The notes under the pieces: generated by a model
What the model was told of the DNA's origin: nothing
Seen by the model: only the letters and a program-made list of their open reading frames with translations
The model's database searches: none
Source of the DNA: Tropicimonas sp. IMCC34011
GTDB taxonomy: Bacteria; Pseudomonadota; Alphaproteobacteria; Rhodobacterales; Rhodobacteraceae
Direction of reading: 5' to 3'
Length of the DNA: 64,000 bases
NCBI RefSeq assembly: GCF_003390865.1
Contig: NZ_QMEJ01000002.1
Location: forward strand, 248,001 to 312,000
Made by a program: the position numbers and the translations under genes
Shown here: piece after piece, positions 17,534 to 26,877 of the stretch
Layout of the letters: each line of letters starts with the position of its first letter
Numbering within the stretch: position 1 is the stretch's first letter

Positions 17534-19599
17534 GCTGGGACGCGTCCCCCTTCTACGGGGTGATCCCGGCCATCGCCGCCTCGGTGGTCGTTCTCGCCGC
17601 GATAGGCACCATCGTCCTTCTGACCGTCATGCGCCGCTGGCGCTGGCTCTGGTCGGAGTGGCTGACGAGCCTCGATCACAAGAAGATCGGGATCATGTAC
17701 GTCGTCCTTGCGGCAATCATGCTTGCGCGCGCTTTCATCGAAGCGGGGCTCATGCGCACGCAACAGGCCCTGGGCGCTGGCGCCGGAGATGTCGGGCCGG
17801 TCGGCGCCGAGCACTTCGCGCAACTCTTCTCGACGCACGGGACGATCATGATCTTCTTCGTGCTGATGCCCTTCATGACCGGGCTCATCAACTTCGCCAT
17901 GCCGCTGCAGATCGGCGCGCGGGACATGACGTTCCCCTGGATGAATTCCATCGCCCTCATGCTGACGATCGGCGGCGCCGGTCTCGTCATGGCGAGCCTC
18001 GTCATCGGCAAGTTCTCGACCGGTGGCTGGACCGGCTATCCCAACTTCACCGGGGCCGAAGTCAATCCGGGCGTCGGGCCCGATTACTGGATCTGGGCGC
18101 TGACCCTCGGCGGCGCGGGGTCGACACTCACCGGCATCAATATCGTCGCCACCATATGGAAGGAGCGCACCACAGGCCTCGATCACCTGATGTGGATGCC
18201 GCTGTTCTGCTGGACGTCGCTCTGCACCGCGCTTCTGATGATCTTCGCCTTTCCCGCCCTGACCGTCGCCACGGTGATGCTCTGGCTCGACCGGACCTTC
18301 GGCTTCCATTTCTTCACGCAAGGCGATGGCGGCAACATGATGCAGTACGTGAACCTCTTCTGGATGTGGGGGCATCCCGAGGTCTACATCCTCATCCTGC
18401 CGGCCTTCGGCGTCTATTCCGAGGTCATCGGCACGTTCAGCTCCAAGAAGCTGTTCGGCTATACCTCGCTCGTCTGGGCGACGATGGCGATCGCCGTGCT
18501 CTCCTTCACCGTCTGGCTGCACCACTTCTTCACCATGGGCGCATCGGCCAACGTCAACGCCATCTTCGGCATCGCCACGATGGTCATCGCCGTGCCGACC
18601 GGGGTGAAGGTCTACGACTGGCTTCTGACCATGCGCCACGGGCGGCTGCGCTTCGACGTGCCGATGCTCTACGCGGTCGGCTTCATAGTCACCTTCGTGG
18701 TCGGAGGCGTCACCGGCGTTCTGATGGCGATTCCGCCCTTTGACTACGTCGTGCACAACTCGACCTTCCTCGTCGCCCATTTCCACAACATGGTCATCCC
18801 CGGCTCCCTCTTCGGGATGATGGCGGGCGCGACTTTCTGGTTTCCCAAGGCCTTCGGCTTCCGGCTGGACGAGACATGGGGCCGCCGCGGGTTCTGGTTC
18901 TGGATCGTCGGCTTCTACCTCGCCTTCATGCCGCTCTACGTGCTCGGCCTCTTCGGCATGTCCCGCCGGATGGCGACGTACCTGCATCCCGAATGGCAGC
19001 CCTGGCTGATAGCGGCCTGGGCCGGAGCAGGGCTCGTCGGCTGCGGCCTGATCTGCCAGGCGATCATGCTCTACGTCTCGATCCGGGACCGGGAGCGACT
19101 GAGAGACATCACCGGCGATGCGTGGGACGGACGGACGCTGGAATGGCTCGCCCCGTCCCCACCTCCCGAATGGAACTTCGGCGCCCGGCCGGTCGTCACC
19201 GGCCGGGACGAGTTTGGGGAGCGCAAGCTGAACGACGAGGCCTACCCCGTTCCCGACCGCACCGCCTACCGCGACATCGAGATACCGGCCAATGCCGCGA
19301 CCGCACCCCTCATCGGGATCTTCGCCTTCCTCCTCGCCTTCGCGGCAATCTGGTGGATGTGGTGGCTGGTTTGGATCTCGGCCGGCGCGATTTTCCTTCT
19401 GGTCCTCTGGCGCTCGATGCGGTTCGACCTGCATCGTCAGGTTTCTGCCGAAACCCTCTACCAGGCCGACATGGCGCACCGTCGCACGATACTTGCCCAT
19501 GCAAATGGCGATATCGGCAGCGGCGCGCCCATGCGCCATGCCCGGGGAACCGAGGGCTATCTCGCCAAGGAACGTCGCGAGAGGGAGGGCCAGGCATGA
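17518..19599 (+). CDS. cyoB: Cytochrome bo3-type ubiquinol oxidase subunit I
   Basis: Catalytic 693-residue subunit that reduces O2 to water and pumps protons. Haem/copper ligands are visible: His in FSTHGTIMIFF, the GHPEVYIL pair of CuB His and cross-linked Tyr, the HH of VWLHHFFTMG, and the two histidines of AHFHNMV. Proton-channel residues include the Asp of GARDMTFP and the Glu of GHPEVY. About 15 membrane helices are predicted, the number in CyoB. The start at 17518 overlaps cyoA; the stop overlaps the cyoC start (ATGA). Confidence 0.96.
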   Translation: MLGRLSWDASPFYGVIPAIAASVVVLAAIGTIVLLTVMRRWRWLWSEWLTSLDHKKIGIMYVVLAAIMLARAFIEAGLMRTQQALGAGAGDVGPVGAEHFAQLFSTHGTIMIFFVLMPFMTGLINFAMPLQIGARDMTFPWMNSIALMLTIGGAGLVMASLVIGKFSTGGWTGYPNFTGAEVNPGVGPDYWIWALTLGGAGSTLTGINIVATIWKERTTGLDHLMWMPLFCWTSLCTALLMIFAFPALTVATVMLWLDRTFGFHFFTQGDGGNMMQYVNLFWMWGHPEVYILILPAFGVYSEVIGTFSSKKLFGYTSLVWATMAIAVLSFTVWLHHFFTMGASANVNAIFGIATMVIAVPTGVKVYDWLLTMRHGRLRFDVPMLYAVGFIVTFVVGGVTGVLMAIPPFDYVVHNSTFLVAHFHNMVIPGSLFGMMAGATFWFPKAFGFRLDETWGRRGFWFWIVGFYLAFMPLYVLGLFGMSRRMATYLHPEWQPWLIAAWAGAGLVGCGLICQAIMLYVSIRDRERLRDITGDAWDGRTLEWLAPSPPPEWNFGARPVVTGRDEFGERKLNDEAYPVPDRTAYRDIEIPANAATAPLIGIFAFLLAFAAIWWMWWLVWISAGAIFLLVLWRSMRFDLHRQVSAETLYQADMAHRRTILAHANGDIGSGAPMRHARGTEGYLAKERREREGQA

Positions 19600-20240
19600 C
19601 GGACACGACGACGGATTCGCAGGGCGTCCGCCCGCATGCCGGCATTCCGCTCGAGCATCCGGACGCCGAAACCGCCCATGCCACCGAGCGGGCGGTCTTC
19701 GGCTTCTGGATCTTCCTGATGAGCGACCTCGTCGTGTTCGCGCTTCTCCTCGCGACCTACGCCGTCCTTCTGAAGGGCAACTCGTCCGCGCCCGGCCCTG
19801 CCGAGGTCATCGAGCTGGCCTACGCCTTTCCGGAAACCCTGCTCCTTCTGACATCGACCTTGACGCTGACCTTCGCGACCGTCGCCCTCCGCGAGGACCG
19901 GGCGCGCGGCGTCTATGGCTGGACCTTCCTCTCTCTCGCCCTCGGCGCGGGATTCCTCGCGCTCGAGGGCGCCGAGTTCGCCGGACTGATCAACAAAGGG
20001 CACGTCCCGCAGGTGAACGGGTTCCTCTCGGGCTACTGGCTCGCCATCGGCACGCACGGCCTCCACGTCGCGATCGGCGTGGTCTGGGGCCTGATCCTGA
20101 TCGCGCAGTTCTGGATCTACGGGTTCTGCCCCGCGATCCGCTCCCGCCTCGTCCGCTTCTCGCTCTACTGGCACATGCTGGACGTGGTCTGGATCGCGAT
20201 CTTCACCGTGATCTACCTGCCCGGGTCGCTCGTCTCATGA
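19596..20240 (+). CDS. cyoC: Cytochrome bo3-type ubiquinol oxidase subunit III
   Basis: Five-helix CoxIII-type membrane subunit of 214 residues that stabilises subunit I. Family segments include FGFWIFLMSDLVVFALLLATYAVL, the conserved Glu region FLALEGAEF, and GTHGLHVAIGVVWG, with WHMLDVVWIAIFTVIYL at the end. It is coupled to cyoB and to cyoD by 4-bp ATGA overlaps. The N-terminal 28 residues are hydrophilic. Confidence 0.94.
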   Translation: MTDTTTDSQGVRPHAGIPLEHPDAETAHATERAVFGFWIFLMSDLVVFALLLATYAVLLKGNSSAPGPAEVIELAYAFPETLLLLTSTLTLTFATVALREDRARGVYGWTFLSLALGAGFLALEGAEFAGLINKGHVPQVNGFLSGYWLAIGTHGLHVAIGVVWGLILIAQFWIYGFCPAIRSRLVRFSLYWHMLDVVWIAIFTVIYLPGSLVS

Positions 20241-20530
20241 GGCGCGTCGATGCCATCCACCTCGCGGGCTACGCCGCGTCCCTCGCGCTCACGCTGGCGG
20301 CCTTCGGGATCGCGAAGTTCGGCTGGCTCGACGGAACGATTGCCCTCGTCGCCATCGGCCTCGCCGGGCTCGTGCAGGCGGCGATCCACCTGCGCGCCTT
20401 CCTTCACCTCGACTTCAAGGGCTCACAGCGGGAGGACCTGCAGCTCCTGCTCTTCGCGGCGGTCCTGATCGCGATCATGGTGGGCGGCAGCCTCTGGATC
20501 ATGTTCGACCTCGGCCACCGCATGATGTGA
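20237..20530 (+). CDS. cyoD: Cytochrome bo3-type ubiquinol oxidase subunit IV
   Basis: A 97-residue protein with three predicted membrane helices, matching CyoD in length and topology; it includes QAAIHLRAFLHLDF, close to the conserved QxxVHLxxFLH motif. It closes the operon. cyoE (haem O synthase), often the next gene, is not present here, so haem O must be supplied by a synthase encoded elsewhere. It converges on the 2-hydroxyacid dehydrogenase gene with 17 bp between and no obvious terminator. Confidence 0.92.
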   Translation: MRRVDAIHLAGYAASLALTLAAFGIAKFGWLDGTIALVAIGLAGLVQAAIHLRAFLHLDFKGSQREDLQLLLFAAVLIAIMVGGSLWIMFDLGHRMM

Positions 20531-20547
20531 TCCCGGAGCCTGGCGCC

Positions 20548-21492
20548 TCACCGCGCCCGGTTCTTCAGCGCCTCCGCCCCGCCCAGGACCCAGGCCTCGA
20601 GGTTCGGCCCCACGATTTCGGCCGCCTGCTCGGCGTAGATATCGGACATGCCGCCGACATGCGGGGTCACGATCACGTTCTTCATCCCCCAGAGAGGCGA
20701 TGCCTCGGGCAGCGGCTCCGTCTCGAATACGTCGAGCCCCGCCCCCGCGATCGTCCCGGCCCGCAGCGCCTCGATCAGGGCCGCCTCGTCGACCACCGGC
20801 CCTCGACCGAGATTGATGAGATAACCCTTCGAGCCCAGGGCAGTCAGAACGTCGGCATTCACGCTCCCCTTCGTCGCCTCCGTGAGCGGCGACAGCACGA
20901 CGAGGAAATCCGCATCCGCCGCGGCCTCGGACAACCCGTCCCGCGTCCAGATCCGATCCACCCCCTCCATCTCGCTCCGTCCGTCCGAAATGCCGGTGAT
21001 GCGCAGTCCGAACGGAGCGGCGCGCGCGATGAGCGCCTCCGCGATGCTGCCGAGCCCGTAGATGCACATCGTCCGGCCGACGAGCGGCGGCACCGGCCTC
21101 TGCTCCCATTTCCCTTCGGCCTGGTTGCGCGCGAAGGCCGGCATGTCCCGCAAGAGGCCGATCGCCATCCACAGGATCAGCTCCGACATCTGCGGACCAT
21201 GGGCGCCCGAGAGTGTCGTGACCGGCAGATCCTCCGGCAGTGCCTCGATCCCGAGGATGCCTTCCACGCCCGCGGACAGGGACTGGATCCATTTCAACTT
21301 CGGCATCGCCTCGATCAGCCTGCCCGACACCTGGCCCGGCGGGGCGACCATGATCTCGGCCTCAGCCCCCTCCCGGATCGCGGTCTCCTCGTCTTCGGCC
21401 AGTCGCACGTCGAACCCGGCGAGAGACGCGCCGAGGGCATCGCGGAACCGCGCAGCAGATTTCGTGGCGATGAGAAGAACGGGATCGGACAT
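20548..21492 (-). CDS. D-2-hydroxyacid dehydrogenase (GhrA-like)
   Basis: NAD(P)-dependent reductase for 2-keto acids such as glyoxylate or hydroxypyruvate, 314 residues. The Rossmann loop is YGLGSIAEALIARAAPFG (about 144-161), with one substitution in the usual GxGxxG. The catalytic Arg is in INLGRGPVVDE, the Glu in FETEPLPEASPLW, and the acid/base His in TPHVGGMSD. The family is clear but the substrate is not. It heads a minus-strand run of stand-alone genes. Confidence 0.9.
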   Translation of the reverse strand: MSDPVLLIATKSAARFRDALGASLAGFDVRLAEDEETAIREGAEAEIMVAPPGQVSGRLIEAMPKLKWIQSLSAGVEGILGIEALPEDLPVTTLSGAHGPQMSELILWMAIGLLRDMPAFARNQAEGKWEQRPVPPLVGRTMCIYGLGSIAEALIARAAPFGLRITGISDGRSEMEGVDRIWTRDGLSEAAADADFLVVLSPLTEATKGSVNADVLTALGSKGYLINLGRGPVVDEAALIEALRAGTIAGAGLDVFETEPLPEASPLWGMKNVIVTPHVGGMSDIYAEQAAEIVGPNLEAWVLGGAEALKNRAR

Positions 21493-21576
21493 GGGGAAGC
21501 GCTACCTGCGGCTGGGGAGGATCGGTGCCGGGACCCTAGCCCCGCCGCCGCCAGCTGCAAGTCGCACGTCGAAGCC

Positions 21577-22158
21577 TCAGCGGGTCAGCACCATCTGTCC
21601 GCCGCCGAATTCGACGCTGCCGAACGTGTTGAGGTAGCGCATTCCGAGGAGCGAGCCGGGCATCTCGCCATCGGTGACTACCGCCGGCACGTCCTCATCC
21701 ATGAGCCCGCCGATGGAGAAACTGTCGAGCCACACCCGTGCGGTCCGCACCCGGCCATTCGCGGTCTGCGCCACCCCCGAGAAGCCGAGATCGTCGGTCT
21801 CGATGCCAGCGCGCGCGGCATCCTCGCCGCCGAGCACGATGTCGGATGCACCGGTATCGACGACGAAGCGGATCGGCTCGCCGTTCACCTCAGCCAGCAG
21901 ATGGTAATGCCCGTCCGGCCCGAGCGGGATCTCGATCCGGCCATCCTCGGCCATGACAGCCTGCCGCGGCAGAACGGTGCCCTGTATGTCCCCCCAGAGG
22001 CCGTACCCCGCGATCACGCCGATGAAGATCAGCGCCCAGAGGCCCAGTTGCCGGAGGCCCTGCCCCATCCGTCCGCGATGGGAGAGGAAGAAATACCCGG
22101 CGATGACGGTGCCCAGCAGGCCGAGGTAGACGAAGGACGCGATCTGGTCGCCGCTCAT
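21577..22158 (-). CDS. Membrane-anchored retropepsin-like aspartic protease (TIGR02281-type)
   Basis: A 193-residue protein with two N-terminal membrane helices (about 8-26 and 37-55) and a soluble clan AA aspartic-protease domain (about 75-190). The single catalytic motif is VVDTGASDIVLG. As in retropepsins, two subunits would be needed for an active site. The C-terminal GSLLGMRYLNTFGSVEFGGGQMVL is the family end motif. It is common in alphaproteobacteria; no substrate is known to me. The domain probably faces the periplasm. Confidence 0.87.
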   Translation of the reverse strand: MSGDQIASFVYLGLLGTVIAGYFFLSHRGRMGQGLRQLGLWALIFIGVIAGYGLWGDIQGTVLPRQAVMAEDGRIEIPLGPDGHYHLLAEVNGEPIRFVVDTGASDIVLGGEDAARAGIETDDLGFSGVAQTANGRVRTARVWLDSFSIGGLMDEDVPAVVTDGEMPGSLLGMRYLNTFGSVEFGGGQMVLTR

Positions 22159-22247
22159 GCGAGGCTCCGTGAGATGATGCTGCGGATATAGGGCGGGGCC
22201 GCGGCGGTTTCACGCGGGTCCCCGCCTTTCGGCCGATCACGCCCGCG

Positions 22248-22892
22248 TCAGCCGAAGACCCCGGCCCCCGCGAGACCGTCGAGGACGAACTGGACCGACA
22301 GCGCCGCAAGCAGCATTCCGAGGACCCGCGTGACCACCGAAACGCCGGTGACGCCGAGCCCCCGTTCGATGGCGCCCGAAATCAGGAACATGCCGAGCAC
22401 GAGGCAGATCACGAGCGCCATGACGACGTGAATCCCGATCACGTCGATACTGCCCGGCGCCCGGCCCGTCAGGAGGATCATCGAGGCAATCGCCCCCGGC
22501 CCCGCGATCAGCGGCACCGCGAGCGGGAAGACCGAGGGGTCCGGCTCCTCCGCTTCGTCGAACGCCTCCTCCGTCGCTTCCTCGGCGCTCGACGCCCGGC
22601 GCTTCGTGCGCCGCTCGAACAGCATCTCGAGCGCGGTCAGGAAGAGGAGCAGGCCCCCGGCGATCCGGAAGGCCGGCATGGTGATGCCGACGAAGCCCAG
22701 CACCGCTTCCCCCGCCACGCCGAAGAGCGCGAGGATCAGAAAGGCAAGGACGCAGGCCCGAACCGCGATCGCCCGTCGCCGCGCCGCGCTCTGGCCCTGC
22801 GTCAGCGCCACAAAGACCGGCGCCATGCCGATCGGATCGATGACCACGAAGAGCGTGACGAAGGCGGAGATGAAGAAGGTCAGATCGGTCAT
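22248..22892 (-). CDS. MarC-family integral membrane protein
   Basis: A 214-residue protein with six predicted membrane helices in two similar halves, with the family segments FVVIDPIGMAPVFVALT and FPLAVPLIAGPGAIASMILL. The central cytoplasmic loop (about 85-115) is unusually charged. MarC proteins were once thought to be drug exporters, but a transport function is unproven. I take ATG 22892; a GTG five codons upstream is possible. It stands alone between the protease and ABC-F genes. Confidence 0.88.
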   Translation of the reverse strand: MTDLTFFISAFVTLFVVIDPIGMAPVFVALTQGQSAARRRAIAVRACVLAFLILALFGVAGEAVLGFVGITMPAFRIAGGLLLFLTALEMLFERRTKRRASSAEEATEEAFDEAEEPDPSVFPLAVPLIAGPGAIASMILLTGRAPGSIDVIGIHVVMALVICLVLGMFLISGAIERGLGVTGVSVVTRVLGMLLAALSVQFVLDGLAGAGVFG

Positions 22893-22984
22893 GTCTGATG
22901 TAACCACCGATGATGCGACGCGGCGACCCCTTTCGGGCCCGTCCCCGGATCAGGCGCGCGCCGCGACCCGGGCCCCGGTTCGCT

Positions 22985-24847
22985 TCACGCCGCGCTTTCG
23001 GCCCGCTCCAGCTTTTCGGCGGCGGCGAGCCAGAGCGCTTCGGCCTTGTCGAGCGCGTCCATCACCTCGCCGTATTTCGCCTGCCAGACCTCGCGCTTCG
23101 ACGCCATGTGATCCTCGTAGACCTCCGGCTTGCCGAGGCGGCGGGCGAGCTCGTCCCGCATCTCGGCGAGCTTCGCCATCCTCGCCTCGGATTTCTTCAC
23201 GTCGGCCCTGAGGTCCTGAAGGGTGGCCTGACTCACGCGCTTCTTCGCGGGGGCGGGCTTGGCGGGCTTCTCCTCGGCCGACTTGCCCCCCTCGCCGAGC
23301 AGCATCTTGCGATAATCCTCGAGATCGCCGTCATACGGTTTCACCCGTCCGTCCGCGACGAGCCAGAGACGGTCCGCCACGAGGCTGAGAAGGTGCATGT
23401 CGTGGCTGACGAGGATCACGGCGCCCGAATATTCCGTGAGCGCCTCCACCAGCGCCTCGCGGCTTTCGATGTCGAGGTGGTTGGTCGGCTCGTCGAGGAT
23501 CAGCATATGCGGCGCGTCGAGGGTCGCCAGAAGCAGCGACAGACGCGCCTTCTGCCCGCCCGACAGCCGTGCGACCTCCGTCTCCGCCTGATCGGCACCG
23601 AGCCCGAAGCCCGCGAGCCGGGCCCGGAGCTTCGGCTGCGCTTCCCCCGGCCGCTCGCGCAGAAGGTGTTGGAGCGGGGTCTCGTCTACCCGCAACTCCT
23701 CGACCTGGTGCTGCGCGAAGAAGCCGACGCGGAGCTTGGAGGCCGTAGTGATCCGCCCGCCCATCTTCTCCAGCCGCGCGGCAAGCAGTTTCGACAGGGT
23801 CGACTTGCCCTCGCCGTTGCGCCCCAGAAGGGCGATACGGTCGTCCTGATCGATCCGGAGATCCAGCTTCGAAAGCACCGCACGGTCGCCATAGCCGACG
23901 GAGGCGCTCTCGGTCGCGACGATCGGCGGAGACAGTTCCTCCGGGGCCGGGAAGGTGAACACGGTGCGCGCGGCATCTTCGGGCGCCGTGATCCGCTCCA
24001 TCTTCTCCAGCATCTTCACGCGGCTCTGCGCCTGCCGCGCCTTGCTCGCCTTCGCGCGGAAGCGGTCGACGAAGCTTTGAAGGTGCGCCCGCTGAGCATC
24101 CTGCTTGCGGGCCATCGCCGCCTGCACCGCACGCCGCTCGGCCCGCTGCCGGGCGAACTGGTCATAACCGCCCTGCCAGAGCGTCAGCGTGCGATCCTCG
24201 AGGTGAAGGATCGCCCCAACCGCCCGGTTCAGAAGACCGCGATCGTGGCTGATGACGATGACGGTATGGGGATACTTCGCGAGATAGCTCTCGAGCCAGA
24301 GCGCGCCCTCGAGGTCGAGATAGTTCGTCGGCTCGTCGAGAAGCAGGATATCGGGCGCGGCGAAGAGGACGCCCGCCAGCGCCACCCGCATTCGCCAGCC
24401 CCCCGAGAAGGCCGAACAGGGCCGGTGCTGCTCCGCCTCGGTGAACCCGAGCCCCTTCAGGATCGCGCTCGCCCGCCCTTCGGCGGACCACGCATCGATA
24501 TCGGCAAGCCGCGTGTGGACCTCGGCGATGCGCGAGGCGTCGGTCGCCGTTTCCGCCTCCGCCATGAGCGCGGCCCGCTCGGTGTCGGCGGACAGGACCG
24601 TGTCGAGCAGCGTTGTCTCGGAGGACGGCACCTCCTGCGCCACGCCGCCGATCTTCGCGCCGTCGGGCATTTCGACATGCCCCCCGTCGAGCGGAAGTTC
24701 CCCGCGGATCGCGCGGAACAGCGTCGTCTTGCCGGTGCCGTTGCGCCCGACGAGGCCGACCTTGTGGCCGGATGGAATGGTGACGCTGGCGCCCTCGAGA
24801 AGAGAGCGTCCGGCGACGGAGATGGCGAGATCGACGAGTTTCAGCAT
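22985..24847 (-). CDS. ABC-F family ATP-binding protein
   Basis: Soluble 620-residue protein with two ABC domains and no membrane segment, of the translation-factor (ABC-F) class acting on ribosomes. Walker A loops are GRNGTGKTTL (about 37-46) and GRNGEGKSTL. Signatures are FSGGWRMRV and LSGGQKARL, each followed by LLLDEPTNYLD or LILDEPTNHLD. The long inter-domain linker (PtIM) is present. A charged C-terminal coiled coil (about 545-618) with an SAEEKPAKPAPAKKRVS linker resembles YheS/Uup types. The start is ATG 24847 (MLKLVDLAI). Confidence 0.92.
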   Translation of the reverse strand: MLKLVDLAISVAGRSLLEGASVTIPSGHKVGLVGRNGTGKTTLFRAIRGELPLDGGHVEMPDGAKIGGVAQEVPSSETTLLDTVLSADTERAALMAEAETATDASRIAEVHTRLADIDAWSAEGRASAILKGLGFTEAEQHRPCSAFSGGWRMRVALAGVLFAAPDILLLDEPTNYLDLEGALWLESYLAKYPHTVIVISHDRGLLNRAVGAILHLEDRTLTLWQGGYDQFARQRAERRAVQAAMARKQDAQRAHLQSFVDRFRAKASKARQAQSRVKMLEKMERITAPEDAARTVFTFPAPEELSPPIVATESASVGYGDRAVLSKLDLRIDQDDRIALLGRNGEGKSTLSKLLAARLEKMGGRITTASKLRVGFFAQHQVEELRVDETPLQHLLRERPGEAQPKLRARLAGFGLGADQAETEVARLSGGQKARLSLLLATLDAPHMLILDEPTNHLDIESREALVEALTEYSGAVILVSHDMHLLSLVADRLWLVADGRVKPYDGDLEDYRKMLLGEGGKSAEEKPAKPAPAKKRVSQATLQDLRADVKKSEARMAKLAEMRDELARRLGKPEVYEDHMASKREVWQAKYGEVMDALDKAEALWLAAAEKLERAESAA

Positions 24848-24999
24848 GGCATGCTGGTTGCCCGAATTGCCCACCGCCGTAAAGGGCGCCGGAGCGCGCG
24901 AGTGCTTCCCCCTCGCCCGGCCACATGATACGGCGCCGGCGCAAATCCCGACGGGAGCCGACAGACGGCCCCCCTGTCCCTCAACCGAAAGGCACGCCA

Positions 25000-25422
25000 A
25001 TGGCCACCGAACGCACCCTGTCGATCATCAAGCCCGACGCCACCTCCCGGAACCTGACCGGCAAGATCAACGCCAAGTTCGAGGAGGCGGGCCTCCGCAT
25101 CGTCGCCCAGAAGCGCATCCTGCTGACGAAGGCGCAGGCCGGCGAGTTCTACAAGGTCCATGCCGAGCGTCCGTTCTACGACGAGCTGTGCGAATTCATG
25201 GCCTCGGCGCCGGTCGTCGTGCAGGTTCTCGAGGGCGAGAACGCAATCGCCAAGAACCGTGAAGTCATGGGCGCGACGAACCCCGCCGATGCCGCCGAAG
25301 GCACGATCCGCGCCGAGTTCGCCCAGTCCGTCGGCGAAAACTCCGTGCACGGGTCCGACGCCCCGGAGACCGCGGCCGAAGAGATCGCCTACTACTTCTC
25401 CGGCCTCGAGCTGGTCGGCTGA
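25000..25422 (+). CDS. ndk: Nucleoside diphosphate kinase
   Basis: Balances the nucleoside triphosphate pools by phosphate transfer through a phospho-histidine. The 140-residue length is standard. The active-site His lies in [17 protein letters not shown], and the N-terminal [11 protein letters not shown] and the [15 protein letters not shown] motif are intact. The start at 25000 is followed by the family N-terminus MATERTLSI. It is a monocistronic gene with a strong terminator, divergent from the ABC-F gene. Confidence 0.97.
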   Translation: MATERTLSIIKPDATSRNLTGKINAKFEEAGLRIVAQKRILLTKAQAGEFYKVHAERPFYDELCEFMASAPVVVQVLEGENAIAKNREVMGATNPADAAEGTIRAEFAQSVGENSVHGSDAPETAAEEIAYYFSGLELVG

Positions 25423-25450
25423 ACCGGCGACGGCTGATGGCCTGAATTCG

Positions 25451-25480
25451 GGGCGGTGCCTTTCGGGCGCCGCCCTTTTT
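25451..25480 (+). terminator. Rho-independent terminator of ndk
   Basis: GGGCGGTGCC pairs with GGCGCCGCCC around a TTTCG loop (one mismatch), followed by TTTTT, 28 bp after the ndk stop. Confidence 0.85.
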
Positions 25481-25525
25481 CGTGTCGAGGGGTTGCGGCG
25501 CGTCTCGCTGACCGCCCTCCCGTCG

Positions 25526-26791
25526 CTAAGGCCTCTTTCGCGCCGCGTAGCATGTCCCGAGGATCGGCGCGCCGAACTCTCGCCGCAGGATCTCGGTGAA
25601 CGTAACCTCCGGCGCCCCGAACCCGGCCTCGGACAGCGATGCCTCCACATAACCGCGCCCATGGCGGCAGCGCCCCGAGGAATACCGCTGCCACTCGAGG
25701 ACCTCCGCGCCACCGTCCTCGACGGTGAAGACGAGCCATCCGCCAGGTACGAGATCGGCTGCGAGATTGCGAAGGACGCCCGGCAGCTCCCCGAAATACG
25801 TGAGCACGTCCGCCGCCACGACCACGTCCCAGGCGCCTTCGGGGTAGGAGGCGGGATCCGCGAGGTCGGTCCGCGTCAGCGCATCGAAGCCGCCGCGCGC
25901 GTCGGCCTTCGCCAGCATCCCCGGGGACAGGTCGCAGCCGTGAAGGAGGCGCGCCCGCGGCCGCAGGAAGGGCACGCAGAGCCCCGTCCCGCAGCCGGCA
26001 TCGAGGATCGCAAGCGCCCCGTCCTGCGGCATGCCGATCTCCTCTAGCGCCCGCGCGACGAAGAGCGGACCGTTGTTTCCCAGCTCCTCGAGATTGCGGT
26101 CGTAGATCTCGGCGAACCGGTCGAACATCTCGGTCATCTGGTACGGGGACGCTTCCTCCGCGCCCGGATCCGCAAGGTAGCTCTCCAGCCCGACCGCCTG
26201 CCCCTCCGGCAGAAGGCGCCCCGCCTGCCGTACGGCCTCCGCGGCCTGCGCCTCGTATCCGAAATGGCAGAGCCCGGCGATCAGGTTGATCCAGAGGCTC
26301 CGCAGGTCCTCCGCAGACACGCCGCCATCCCGTCCCAGCTCGCTGAGATACGGAAGCCAGATCGCCATCGTCTCGTCATCCCGCCCGTCGAGCAGGAGGG
26401 CGCCGAGAAGCGTGCGGGCAGCATCGAAATTCTGCGGCGCGAGGGACATGGATCGCGTCAGCGCGGCGATCCCCCGCTCCTTCTCACGCAGGAGATAGAG
26501 CGTGTATCCGCAGACATGGCAGACGACGGGGTGGTCGAAATTCGCCTCGAGCGCGGTGTCCATCCCGGCGACGAGCGCTCGGCGGACCTCCTCGGCCCGC
26601 TCCGCATCGCCGAGCCGTACGGTCAACTCGTAGAGGCGCCCCGCCTCTTGTGCGGAGACGCGCCCCTCAGCGAGAATCCGTTCCGCAGCCGCCTTGGCCG
26701 CGCCGCGCCGCCCCATGACAAGGAGCCGCTCGGCATCGGCGATGCCAAGTTGCGGTTCGTCGGCCGCGGGATCGGCGCTGGCATCGGACAT
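25526..26791 (-). CDS. TPR-containing class I SAM-dependent methyltransferase
   Basis: A 421-residue two-part protein. Residues 15-200 are Ala/Leu-rich helical repeats of TPR type. Residues 215-415 are a Rossmann methyltransferase with motif I ILDAGCGTGLCVPFL, a GCDLSPGMLAKA acidic loop and DVVVAADVLTYFGEL. The closest arrangement I know is the 'predicted methyltransferase, contains TPR' family (NDUFAF5/BioC-like fold). The methyl acceptor is unknown. It is separated from ndk by a terminator and convergent with it. Confidence 0.83.
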   Translation of the reverse strand: MSDASADPAADEPQLGIADAERLLVMGRRGAAKAAAERILAEGRVSAQEAGRLYELTVRLGDAERAEEVRRALVAGMDTALEANFDHPVVCHVCGYTLYLLREKERGIAALTRSMSLAPQNFDAARTLLGALLLDGRDDETMAIWLPYLSELGRDGGVSAEDLRSLWINLIAGLCHFGYEAQAAEAVRQAGRLLPEGQAVGLESYLADPGAEEASPYQMTEMFDRFAEIYDRNLEELGNNGPLFVARALEEIGMPQDGALAILDAGCGTGLCVPFLRPRARLLHGCDLSPGMLAKADARGGFDALTRTDLADPASYPEGAWDVVVAADVLTYFGELPGVLRNLAADLVPGGWLVFTVEDGGAEVLEWQRYSSGRCRHGRGYVEASLSEAGFGAPEVTFTEILRREFGAPILGTCYAARKRP

Positions 26792-26877
26792 TGGGAGTTC
26801 CTGTCGTCACCACGGGACGACAGCAGCCTAACCGCAACCCACGGCGCCGATCCAGTGGCGCCGTTCGGGCGGCACCG

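Noticed and set aside
17446-19539. A 697-codon minus-strand frame opposite cyoB
   Set aside because: His/Asp/Glu-rich mirror of membrane helices, typical of an antisense artefact.
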